A DNA stretch of 64,000 bases from JACKJK01 sp046159835 (lineage in GTDB: Bacteria > Pseudomonadota > Alphaproteobacteria > Rhizobiales > Tepidamorphaceae), in the NCBI RefSeq assembly GCF_046159835.1, contig NZ_JBJXCY010000002.1:1-64000 (forward strand), given 5' to 3'. The translations under genes were made by a program, and so were the position numbers. The notes under the pieces were generated by a model. That model saw only the letters and a program-made list of their open reading frames with translations. It searched no databases and was not told the origin of the DNA. Shown piece by piece: positions 18,977 to 27,015 of the stretch (positions are counted from its first letter, which is position 1; each line of letters begins with the position of its first letter).

Positions 18977-19887
18977 GCCGCCTCCTCCGCGCACGCGCCG
19001 AGAAGGGCTTCGAGCGACCCCGGTGCGCACAGACCGGCATTCGTGCACGACAGGAGCCGCACGCCCGTCAGGCTGATGGGGACCGGGTCCACCTGACGCG
19101 TTTCGAACCAGCGCTCCACCGCCGCCCAGACGCGCCGGCGGTCCGCCTGTCGGCGCGGGCTGTCGTAGTCGGTGTCGCCCTGCTGGGTCAGGCTGTCGGG
19201 TGTCTCGATCTTGGTCAGCAGCAGGTCCGGGATCACCCAGAGCGCTTCGCCTGCCATGATCAGCCGGTTTCGGAACTCGCGGTCCTCCTCGATGCAGTCG
19301 GAGAAGCCGCCCAGACGATCGAAGACGGAGCGGTGGAAGAGACCGGAATTGACGTGGGTCCAGTCTCCGGGGACGTGGGACGCCATCTGGAGATTGGGGA
19401 AGAAGTCATCGACCAGCGACAGGCTGCGCCGGATTTCCGTTCGCTGCCCGTCCGGCAGGATCAGCTCGTGATGGGTGAAGACGGCACCGACCTGCACCAC
19501 GGTGCCAGGCTCGCGGCCGGACAGGCGCCAGTTCAGGCACGGATCGGCACAGATGGTCTCGTTGCCGATCACCCGCGCTTGCCGCAGGACCTTGTCGCGG
19601 TGCGGCAGGTCGTCGGAGTCGTGGAATGTCACCGCATCTGCCCCCGACAGCCAGATGCCGACATTCTTGGCCTGCGCGGTGCCCACGTTCTGCGCGAGCC
19701 GGACGCCGACGAAGCGCGGGTGATCCGCAAAGCTGCTGATGACATCGCCGGTGTCGTCGGTCGATCCGTCGTCGATCACGAACACGGTCGTGTCGGGATG
19801 GGACTGGCCGAGCGCGGCTTCGATGGCCTGCGGCAGGATGTGGGCCCGGTTGAACGTGGGAATGACGATGGCGACGCTGGGCAGCAT
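18973..19887 (-). CDS. Glycosyltransferase family 2
   Basis: 304 residues. Classic GT2 N-terminus SVAIVIPTFNRAHILPQAIEAALGQ with FVIDDGSTDDT and metal-binding HDSDDLPH (about 89-96); HVNSGLFHRSVFDRLGGFSDCIEEDREF is the acceptor block. Soluble. Begins 9 bases after the membrane GT2 stop and overlaps the next GT by ATGA. Probably adds one sugar in a multistep glycan or glycolipid assembly. Confidence 0.9.
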   Translation of the reverse strand: MLPSVAIVIPTFNRAHILPQAIEAALGQSHPDTTVFVIDDGSTDDTGDVISSFADHPRFVGVRLAQNVGTAQAKNVGIWLSGADAVTFHDSDDLPHRDKVLRQARVIGNETICADPCLNWRLSGREPGTVVQVGAVFTHHELILPDGQRTEIRRSLSLVDDFFPNLQMASHVPGDWTHVNSGLFHRSVFDRLGGFSDCIEEDREFRNRLIMAGEALWVIPDLLLTKIETPDSLTQQGDTDYDSPRRQADRRRVWAAVERWFETRQVDPVPISLTGVRLLSCTNAGLCAPGSLEALLGACAEEAA

Positions 19888-19896
19888 GGTGAGCTC

Positions 19897-21342
19897 CTAT
19901 GCAAGCTGGAGTGAGGCGCGATAGGCCGACAGGCGGCGCCTCGTGCCGAGGGCAAACGGGAACGGCAGGACGAGAAGCAGCGCGCCGAGACCGGCAAGCA
20001 GCGGAAGGCCGGGGACGAGCAGCAGGAGAAGCCCCGCAAGCGCCAGCGCCGGCATGAGCGGACCAAGCGACGCGCCACCGGACCCGACATCCTTCGAGGT
20101 GCGGCGGAAGCTTCCCGAGCAGCCGAGAAGCGCGTCCACGGTCCCCATCGCCGAGGGCAGGACCAGCACGAGACGCGAGGAAAGCGCGACCAGCAGGGCC
20201 GGAAATTCGGCGCGCCCCGAACGCATGACCGAGATGAACAGCGGCAGGCAGACCGACAGCCCGACGAGCAGCAGCCCGAAGCCGGAGAGCGACGTGAGAT
20301 CGGCCGCAGCATGTGGGTCGAGACCTGCGGCAAGCGCCAGCCCGCCGCCGATCAGCCCGCCAGCCATCGGCAGGGCGAAATTGGTCCAGGCGGTCAGTTG
20401 CGCCGCGACATGAAGCGCTGCCGACAGCGACAGACCGGAAAAGCCCGTGAGGATCGTGCCGACATTGCCTGCGGCCCAGCGGTAGCGCTGTTGGGCGAGC
20501 CCCGCGACATCCAGCGGCAGCAGCCCGCGACCGGCAACACGGTCGACGAACCGGCCACGGAAACCCAGACGCCGCAGGCGCAGACCGAGCTCCGCATCCT
20601 CGGTGATGGTATCGCCGCTCCACTGCCCGGCGGCTTCGAGCGCGCTGCGGCGGATCACACTCAAGGTTCCCGTCAGCAGCATGGCGTCGGCACCATCGGC
20701 CTGCGGCGCATGGCGGTGAAAATAGTCGGCAAGTTCCAGCGAGATGCCGGCAACCTGTGCGCCGTCGTTGCGATAGGCCTGGGGGAACTGGAAGAAGTCG
20801 TCGTCGCGACGGGCAATCTCGGCTGCCGCAATCGCCAGGAAGTCCGGGGAGACTTCGTAGTCGGCATCGACGATCACGATGTGGGTCGCAGCCCGGTCGG
20901 TGCGCGACAGGGCGATGTTCAGCGCGCCGGCCTTCGCACCCTTCACGCCGTCCTCATGGAAGAAGCAGAACTGCGGCCCCAACCGGTCGCACAGGTCACT
21001 GACCGGCTGCCACAGCGTCGGGTCTGCCGTGTTGTTGTCGAGGACGATGACCTCGAACTGCGGCGCGCCGACCTGCCCTGCGAGCGAGCGAACCGTGCGG
21101 GATACCAGCGCGGGCGGCTCTTCATGGGTGGCGATGTGAACGGAAAAGATCGGCGACGGCGTTCCGGCTGCATCGTCCTGGCGCACGGGGCCGCGAAAGG
21201 AGACGCTGGCGGCAACCTGAAGCGCCGCGATGAGCCCCTGCGCGCCAAGCGCGAGCGCAACGATCGCCATCGCTGCGAGCGGTGCCACGAGGCCAAGCGC
21301 CACCGTCGTGAGGAATGCACCTCTGCTGTCGAGACGGAACAT
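19897..21342 (-). CDS. Membrane-bound processive-type glycosyltransferase family 2
   Basis: 481 residues. A hydrophobic segment at about 10-45, a GT2 catalytic domain with VIVDADYEVSPDF (DxD), TITEDAELGLRLRRLGF (catalytic TED) and AQQRYRWAAGN (the QxxRW motif), then four or five membrane segments. This is the architecture of beta-glycan synthases such as NodC, chitin synthase and cellulose synthase. It is the first gene of the eight-gene minus-strand operon, so it probably makes or extends the backbone that the later genes modify. Substrate not determinable from sequence. Confidence 0.9.
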   Translation of the reverse strand: MFRLDSRGAFLTTVALGLVAPLAAMAIVALALGAQGLIAALQVAASVSFRGPVRQDDAAGTPSPIFSVHIATHEEPPALVSRTVRSLAGQVGAPQFEVIVLDNNTADPTLWQPVSDLCDRLGPQFCFFHEDGVKGAKAGALNIALSRTDRAATHIVIVDADYEVSPDFLAIAAAEIARRDDDFFQFPQAYRNDGAQVAGISLELADYFHRHAPQADGADAMLLTGTLSVIRRSALEAAGQWSGDTITEDAELGLRLRRLGFRGRFVDRVAGRGLLPLDVAGLAQQRYRWAAGNVGTILTGFSGLSLSAALHVAAQLTAWTNFALPMAGGLIGGGLALAAGLDPHAAADLTSLSGFGLLLVGLSVCLPLFISVMRSGRAEFPALLVALSSRLVLVLPSAMGTVDALLGCSGSFRRTSKDVGSGGASLGPLMPALALAGLLLLLVPGLPLLAGLGALLLVLPFPFALGTRRRLSAYRASLQLA

Positions 21343-21396
21343 TCGGGGGTCTCCGAGAAACGAACCGCACCGCCGATGGGTGCGTACTGGCTCTAC

Positions 21397-21422
21397 AATC
21401 TCGGGGGACCGACTTCCGTTCC
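21397..21422 (-). promoter_or_regulatory. Weak EcfG-like promoter candidate for the glycosyltransferase/catalase operon
   Basis: On the minus strand GGAAC (21418-21422), a 17-base spacer and GATT (21397-21400) stand 55 bases before the operon start. The -35 is perfect but the -10 matches the EcfG consensus CGTT in only the last two bases. A catalase in the operon makes stress control attractive, but the match alone is not convincing. Confidence 0.25.
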
Positions 21423-21570
21423 GGTAACATTTGTTATGCGGGGGCAGCCGGGTCTTTGGCGCGTCGCGTCGGTACCGTGCGCCGTCTCCCTCCCCATCAC
21501 GATCGGCGAAAGTTCATGTGAGCTATTTCGCATGCGTAAAACAGATTCATGACTGCCGCGCCGCTTTTCC

Positions 21571-21840
21571 GTTCTGGTGATCGACCCCGATAACCCCAAC
21601 TGCGACATGCTGCAAAACATCTTCCAGGTGACGACGGCGCTGCGCCGACCCATGGCGATGATCATCGCTCGTTCCGACCCCGGTCCTGAAGGGTGTCGGC
21701 CACGTGTTCAACTGTGGAGTTGTCAACTTTGCCAGCATGCCGTTGCAGGCCAACGCGAGGCTGGAACCAGGCTTTGAAGCAGGTCGAGCGGCAACTTGAG
21801 GGCAGAAAGCCCGCTCCGCCCACCGATTAACCCTCCACAA
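21571..21840 (+). pseudogene. Decayed ANTAR (AmiR/NasT-type) response regulator fragment
   Basis: Between 21571 and 21690 one plus-strand frame gives FSVLVIDPDNPNCDMLQNIF then QVTTALRRPMAMIIARSDP, which matches the receiver-like domain of AmiR/NasT regulators (IDLENPNRDxLEQMF, VSRAVKRPIAMFVDxSD). About 60 bases later a different frame gives WNQALKQVERQLEGRK, matching the coiled coil that precedes the ANTAR domain, before a stop at about 21840. The N-terminus, the middle of the receiver and the ANTAR helices are missing and there is at least one frameshift. This explains most of the 21343-21906 gap. AmiR is the known antiterminator of amidase operons, and an amidase locus lies next door. Confidence 0.7.
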
Positions 21841-21906
21841 ACCATCCCCTTCCCTGAATGCACTTATTGGTTGTATTGAATGGCAACATTCAATTTGGGG
21901 TTGGGT

Positions 21907-22323
21907 ATGAAAAACGTAATCAGCGCTGTGCTCGCGGCCAGCGTTCTCGCGGGCTGCGCGCAATCGGCGAGCCGCATTCCGGCGCAATATGTAAGCGATA
22001 TCCAGTACGCACCGCTGGACTGCAACCAGATACGCGGCGAGATGGCCCGCGTAGCGACGCGCGTGAACGAGATCAGCCAGAAGCAGGACCAGTCGGCCAA
22101 TGCCGACGCCATCTCCATGACGGTTGGCCTCGTGGTATTCTGGCCGGCGCTGTTCGTGCTCGCGGCCACGCCCGACCAGAAGGAAGAACTGGGTCGCCTC
22201 AAGGGCGAGTACCAGGCGCTTCAGCGCGCCGGACAGCAGAAGAACTGCGGGATCGAGCCGCCTGCCCCGCCGCAGAAGCCGCCGGGCGGGACCGGGGACG
22301 CGGGCTACACGCCGGACGTTTAG
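21907..22323 (+). CDS. Small lipoprotein of unknown function
   Basis: 138 residues from ATG 21907; the frame also allows an ATG at 21880. A signal peptide ends in the lipobox LAGC (VLAASVLAGC), so it is probably membrane-anchored in the envelope. One hydrophobic segment follows in the middle (ISMTVGLVVFWPALFVLAAT), and the C-terminal tail is Pro/Gly-rich (PPAPPQKPPGGTGD). The size and the LDCNQIRGEMARVATRVNEI helix resemble small conserved lipoproteins of proteobacteria without assigned function. It is convergent with the response regulator gene. Confidence 0.75.
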   Translation: MKNVISAVLAASVLAGCAQSASRIPAQYVSDIQYAPLDCNQIRGEMARVATRVNEISQKQDQSANADAISMTVGLVVFWPALFVLAATPDQKEELGRLKGEYQALQRAGQQKNCGIEPPAPPQKPPGGTGDAGYTPDV

Positions 22324-22356
22324 GGCATCGCCCCGCCCGTAGGCGCAACACTCGTC

Positions 22357-23286
22357 CTAGAGTTCCGACCACAGCACCCGCACGGCCATGGTCGCGGCGG
22401 CGGTGCGGTTCTCGATGCCGAGCTTGTTGAATATCTGCTCCAGGTGCTTGTTCACCGTGCGCGGCGACATGTCGAGGATCTCGGCAATTTCCTTGTTGGA
22501 CTTGCCGTGGGTGATCCAGATCAGCACGCCCGCCTCGCGGATCGTCAGCCCGAAGGCGTTCGACAGCCGCTCCTCGTCGCCGCCATTGGTGCAATCCACC
22601 AGACGCAGCAGCACCTCGGCGTGATCGCTCGCATCCAGCAAGCGGAACTCGATGCTGGCGGACACGCCCTTCAGCGTCGTGGATGGCACGGTTGAGGGAT
22701 CAGATTCCGCTGCCGTCTGAAGCCACTCCACGATCTCCCACGGCATCCGGTCGCCTGTCCCGTGGCGCAGGCCTGCAGAGATCATCAGGCTTTCGGCCTG
22801 ATGCGTGGCCCAGCGGATTTCGCCGTGTAGCGTGGTGGCGACAATCCGGCGGCCAGTGCGGTCCAGCGCCTTGCGCGCCGACATCGCCTTGCGCGCATTG
22901 GCGAGGTGCACCTGGATGCGGGCGAAGAGTTCATCCAGCGGCAGCGGCTTGGTGACGAAGTCCACCCCGCCGCTGGCCAGAGCCCGCACGACATGACTGG
23001 TCTCGTTGGAGCCTGTCATGAAGATCACCGGGATATCCGTGAAACCCGGTTCGCCCTTGATGATCTCGCAAGTCTCGAACCCGTCCATGCCCGGCATCTT
23101 GGCATCCATCAGCACGAGGTCGGGCTGATGCGCGTGGATCTTGTTGAGGGCGCTGCGCCCGCTCGTTGCCAGGTCGACGTCGAAGCCCGACATCGTCAGC
23201 GCATCGCGCAGCATCGAGAGTGTTTCCTGGGAATCGTCGACCACCAGAACGCGGGCGTCCAGTCCGGTTTCAAGCGCCATGGCCAC
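22357..23286 (-). CDS. Response regulator, receiver plus LuxR-type DNA-binding domain
   Basis: 309 residues. Receiver domain at about 12-130 with acidic pair DD and phosphoacceptor Asp61 (LVLMDAKMPGMDGFE), conserved Thr (FMTGSN) and Lys (TKPLPLDEL). A PAS-like linker (about 140-225) is followed by a LuxR/GerE helix-turn-helix at 245-305 (LTIREAGVLIWITHGKSNKE, EIAEILDMSPRTVNKHLEQI). Its start lies 17 bases inside the end of the hybrid kinase gene, so the two are co-translated partners. Likely target is the divergent amide transporter operon, whose leader contains an inverted repeat (inference). Confidence 0.92.
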   Translation of the reverse strand: MAMALETGLDARVLVVDDSQETLSMLRDALTMSGFDVDLATSGRSALNKIHAHQPDLVLMDAKMPGMDGFETCEIIKGEPGFTDIPVIFMTGSNETSHVVRALASGGVDFVTKPLPLDELFARIQVHLANARKAMSARKALDRTGRRIVATTLHGEIRWATHQAESLMISAGLRHGTGDRMPWEIVEWLQTAAESDPSTVPSTTLKGVSASIEFRLLDASDHAEVLLRLVDCTNGGDEERLSNAFGLTIREAGVLIWITHGKSNKEIAEILDMSPRTVNKHLEQIFNKLGIENRTAAATMAVRVLWSEL

Positions 23287-26200
23287 GGGCGTCCTCCAGA
23301 ATGTTCAGGAACCGGTCCATCCGGTATCCGGCCATTAGGTCAATGAGGTGCGTGCAGAACCGCTTCGTTGCCGGGTGCGTCTGCCGCGTCTCCTCTAAAA
23401 GCGCGCGAACCGAGCGGTCCAGCCCGGCGCGCGCCAATATGGCGAGCTGGTCCAGCGTATCGGCAGCCGGCAGCTCGTGCGTTTCGAAGGTCATCTCGGG
23501 TTCATCGCCCTGCGCGGCGGCACTGGCATGAATCCATTGCACGCCGGTGAGCGCGCCGATGGTTTCCAGCAGGTCCTGAACCGCGAAGGGCTTGGTCAGG
23601 TAGGCATCGTGAAGCTGGCGGTTTTCGGGCACGTTGCGCTCGTTGCCCGCATCAGCCGACACCATCACCACGGGCAGGTCCGGGCCGTGGCGGTGGCGGA
23701 TGCGGCTGGCAACCTCCCAGCCCGAGAGGTCCGGCATCGAAACATCGAGCAGAACGATGTCGGGCCGGTGTAGCGCCAGCGTCGAGAGACACGCGTGCCC
23801 GTTCGCCGCCGGCATCACGCGGAACCCCAGCGGCCGCAGCAGGTCCAGCACCAGCGCGCGGTGCGCCGGGTCGTCATCGGTCACTAGGATGGTGCGCCGC
23901 CGGCCCTGGTAACCGATGACAGGGCGCATCGTGTCGGCGCTCTCCTCGCCCTGCTGGGCCGATGGCAGCATCAGGCGCACCACGAAGGTCGTGCCCTGCC
24001 CGACCTCGCTGTTGACCGCGAGATCGCCGCCCATCACGTCGAGCAGCAGGTGGGTGATGGTCAGTCCCAGACCTGTCCCCGGCGCCATGCCGGCGCTGGT
24101 GTCCGGGGCGCCACGCTCGAACGGCAGGAAAACGCGCTCAAGGTCTTCCTGCGGGATGCCGGGGCCGGTGTCCTGCACCGTCAGGGTCGCGATGTCGTTG
24201 CGGTACGCGATCGAGAACGTGACCTTGCCGGTCTCGGTGAACTTCACCGCGTTGGACAGCAGATTGATGAGCACCTGCCGCAACCGCTTGTCATCGGTGA
24301 AGACGTAGGCCGGCATGCCGGTCAGCGCGTTGAACTCGAAGCCGATGCCCTTGGACTGCGCCTGCAGCGTGAACATATCGACGATCTGGTCCAGCAGCGG
24401 GCGCAGCGCAACCTTGTGGCGGTCGATCTCGACCTTGCCTGCCTCGATCTTGGAAATCTCCAGCAAGCCCTCGATCATCCCGGCGAGGTGTTCGCCCGAA
24501 CGCTTGATGGTGCGTGCCGCATTCGCGACCAGCGGCTTGGGATCCTTCTCACGGTCGAGCAGCTGCGCATAGCCGAGGATCGCGTTCAGCGGCGTGCGAA
24601 GTTCGTGGCTCAGGCCCACCACGTACTTGCTCTTGGCGATGTTTGCCTTTTCCGCGACCTCTTTGGCCTCCTGCAGCTGGCGGTCGGTCTCCTGGTGGGC
24701 GTCGATCTCCGCCAGCAGCAGCTGGGTGTGGCGCCGGGCTTCTTCTTCGGCAAAGTTGCGGCTGTCCTGCGTCAGCACGAAGAGCCACACGATGACGCCG
24801 GAAATCAGCAGCACGATCACGAACATCTTCGACAGCGTCAGGCCGATGGAGTGGTTTCCCGGCGGGCCGATGGTGCTTTCCACGTAGATCAGCCCGAACA
24901 GCATGCCGACGATGGTCAGCGTCAGGACCATCAGCGCGCAGTAGCGGGCAAGCGTGGTGCCCGCCCAAGCCGCAACCGTTGCAGGCAAGTGCCGGGTCGC
25001 GAAATTGCGAACCTGGTCACCGAGGCGCGCGTCGGTCTTGCAGGCATCGCCGCAGCGCGCGTCCAGTGAACAGCACAGCGAGCAGATCGGCCCGGAATAA
25101 ACCGGGCAGCGGGCCATGTCCTCGGTGTCGAACTCGTACTCGCAGATGCAGCACTGGATGCGCTCCAGCCCCTTCCAGCCCTGCTCCGGCGTGCGCGCGA
25201 TATAGAAGGCGCTGCGCGTCGCCATCGCGATCAGCGGCACGAGGCAGAACGGCACGACGAGCGCCACGTAGGAGTAGAGCGCCTCGATCTCCGACCCGAA
25301 CAGGCCGAAATATGCCAGCAATGCCAGCGCGATGCCGGCGAACATCGCCCCGAATCCGACCGGGTTGATGTCGTAAAGGTGGGCGCGCTTGAACTCGATG
25401 TGCCTGGGCGAAAGGCCGAGCGGCTTGTTGATGACGAGGTCGGCGACGATGGCACTGACCCATGCAACGGCGACGATGGAATAGAGCCCGAGGATGTGCT
25501 CCAGCGCCTTGTAGACGCCGAACTCCATCAGCAGCAGGCTGATCACCACGTTGAACACCAGCCAGACGACGCGGCCGGGATGGCTGTGGGTCAGGCGCGA
25601 GAAGAAGTTCGACCACGCAATCGACCCGGCATAGGAGTTGGTGACGTTGATCTTGAACTGGCAGATGACGACGAAGATGCCGGTCAGCCCCAGCGCCAGC
25701 TCCGGCTGCGCGAGCATCTTGCCGAAGACCGTCAGGTACATGTGCACCGGGTCGGAGGCGAGCTCGAACGGTACCCCGCTCTGGAAGGCATAGAAGGCAA
25801 GGAACGAGCCGGCGAAAATCTTCAGCGCCCCGATGATGACCCAGCCCGGACCGGCGGTCAGCATCGCCATCCACCACTTGCGGCGGGTCTTGGGCGTGGG
25901 GCGCGGTAGAAAGCGCAGGTAGTCCACCTGCTCGCCGATCTGCGCCATCAGCGAAAACAGCACGGCGGATGCCGCCCCGAACTGCACCAGCGAGAAGTTG
26001 CCGCCGACCGCCCCGTGCAGGCCGGTATAGCCGGTCCACTGGCGCACCGATTCCATGCTCTGGGCGGCGATGAACACGAAGGGCGCGAGTTGCAGCACCA
26101 GCCAGAACGGCTGCGTCCATGCCTGGAACCGGCTGATGAAGGTCACGCCGTGCGTCACCAGCGGTATGACGAGCAACGCCGAGATGACGTAGCCGACGGC

Positions 26201-26644
26201 CAGCGGGATGCCGAGAACGAGTTGGAGCGCGGTCGCAAGGATCGCCGCCTCGATGGCGAAGAAGATGAAGGTGAAGCTCGCATAGATCAGCGAGGTGATG
26301 GTCGAGCCGATATAGCCGAAGCCCGCCCCGCGCGTCAGCAGGTCGATATCCACGCCCGAGCGCGCAGCATTGTAGGAAATCGGGATACCGGCGAGGAAGA
26401 TCAGCGTGCATGTCACCAGGATGGCGATCGCCGCATTGAAGAACCCGTAGTTCAGCGTGATCGCGCCGCCGATGGCCTCCAGCGCGAGGAACGACACCGC
26501 GCCGATGGCGGTGTTGGCAATGCGGGACGTCGAGAAGCGGCGCACGCCATACGCGGTAAAGCGCAGGGCATAATCCTCGAGCGTCTCGTTGGCGACCCAC
26601 TTGTTATAGGTCCGCCGGATACGCGGAACACGTTCAGCCAGCAC
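23270..26644 (-). CDS. Transporter-like hybrid histidine kinase (NCS1-type permease, Cys-rich linker, HisKA, HATPase, receiver)
   Basis: 1124 residues, GTG start at 26644 with GGGAAG upstream. Residues about 20-490 form a complete twelve-helix permease of the cytosine/purine/allantoin (NCS1) type (LEAIGGAITLNYGFFNAAI, SGVDIDLLTRGAGFGYIGST). A Cys-rich stretch at 498-535 follows, with nine cysteines in 38 residues, then two membrane helices (about 570-650). The kinase core has phosphoacceptor His680 in LSHELRTPLNAILGYAQLL, an N-box near 797 and glycine boxes near 827 and 858. A receiver with Asp967 and a C-terminal helical tail end the protein. It is divergent from the amide ABC transporter and co-translated with a LuxR-type regulator; it probably senses an amide, urea or nucleobase-like compound. 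Confidence 0.9.
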   Translation of the reverse strand: MLAERVPRIRRTYNKWVANETLEDYALRFTAYGVRRFSTSRIANTAIGAVSFLALEAIGGAITLNYGFFNAAIAILVTCTLIFLAGIPISYNAARSGVDIDLLTRGAGFGYIGSTITSLIYASFTFIFFAIEAAILATALQLVLGIPLAVGYVISALLVIPLVTHGVTFISRFQAWTQPFWLVLQLAPFVFIAAQSMESVRQWTGYTGLHGAVGGNFSLVQFGAASAVLFSLMAQIGEQVDYLRFLPRPTPKTRRKWWMAMLTAGPGWVIIGALKIFAGSFLAFYAFQSGVPFELASDPVHMYLTVFGKMLAQPELALGLTGIFVVICQFKINVTNSYAGSIAWSNFFSRLTHSHPGRVVWLVFNVVISLLLMEFGVYKALEHILGLYSIVAVAWVSAIVADLVINKPLGLSPRHIEFKRAHLYDINPVGFGAMFAGIALALLAYFGLFGSEIEALYSYVALVVPFCLVPLIAMATRSAFYIARTPEQGWKGLERIQCCICEYEFDTEDMARCPVYSGPICSLCCSLDARCGDACKTDARLGDQVRNFATRHLPATVAAWAGTTLARYCALMVLTLTIVGMLFGLIYVESTIGPPGNHSIGLTLSKMFVIVLLISGVIVWLFVLTQDSRNFAEEEARRHTQLLLAEIDAHQETDRQLQEAKEVAEKANIAKSKYVVGLSHELRTPLNAILGYAQLLDREKDPKPLVANAARTIKRSGEHLAGMIEGLLEISKIEAGKVEIDRHKVALRPLLDQIVDMFTLQAQSKGIGFEFNALTGMPAYVFTDDKRLRQVLINLLSNAVKFTETGKVTFSIAYRNDIATLTVQDTGPGIPQEDLERVFLPFERGAPDTSAGMAPGTGLGLTITHLLLDVMGGDLAVNSEVGQGTTFVVRLMLPSAQQGEESADTMRPVIGYQGRRRTILVTDDDPAHRALVLDLLRPLGFRVMPAANGHACLSTLALHRPDIVLLDVSMPDLSGWEVASRIRHRHGPDLPVVMVSADAGNERNVPENRQLHDAYLTKPFAVQDLLETIGALTGVQWIHASAAAQGDEPEMTFETHELPAADTLDQLAILARAGLDRSVRALLEETRQTHPATKRFCTHLIDLMAGYRMDRFLNILEDARGHGA

Positions 26645-26875
26645 CCGTCATCTTCCCGTTGCGTCCGGTTCCCGGTGGTGCCCAGCCAGCCGGTCCGGCT
26701 CGATTCGCCGCACTCTTCGCACATGCAAAACGCGGACCAGTCCGAAGGCCGTCGGGGCAAGGGTCTCACGCCTCGCGCGGAAACAATCAGACCCACCTCG
26801 AACCGGCTGAAAACCCGCCCCAATTGCGCCAATTCCACAATTTGAGTGCGCTTTTGCAGCCATTTACCGAATGTT

Positions 26876-26917
26876 AAGGGGGCATTGAGTCCCGGCATAT
26901 ACGTCAAATGCCCCCTT
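26876..26917. promoter_or_regulatory. Inverted repeat in the leader of the amide transporter operon
   Basis: AAGGGGGCATT and AATGCCCCCTT are perfect 11-base arms separated by 20 bases, ending 98 bases before the start of the substrate-binding protein gene. No T-run follows the second arm, so it is not an intrinsic terminator. It may be the operator for the neighbouring LuxR-type regulator or an RNA hairpin. The rest of 26645-27015 is the divergent control region and holds no gene. Confidence 0.5.
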
Positions 26918-27015
26918 GTTGCAGTGCACAACCACTGACGAAGATCGAGGCAGTTGGCAGCAAAACTGTCAGCCCGACTGACCCAGAACGCAGCAAATCC
27001 AGCGGGGCTCAAAAC

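Noticed and set aside
20311..21552. 413-codon plus-strand frame opposite the membrane glycosyltransferase
   Set aside because: Antisense shadow of a gene with clear GT2 motifs; the product has no recognisable domain.
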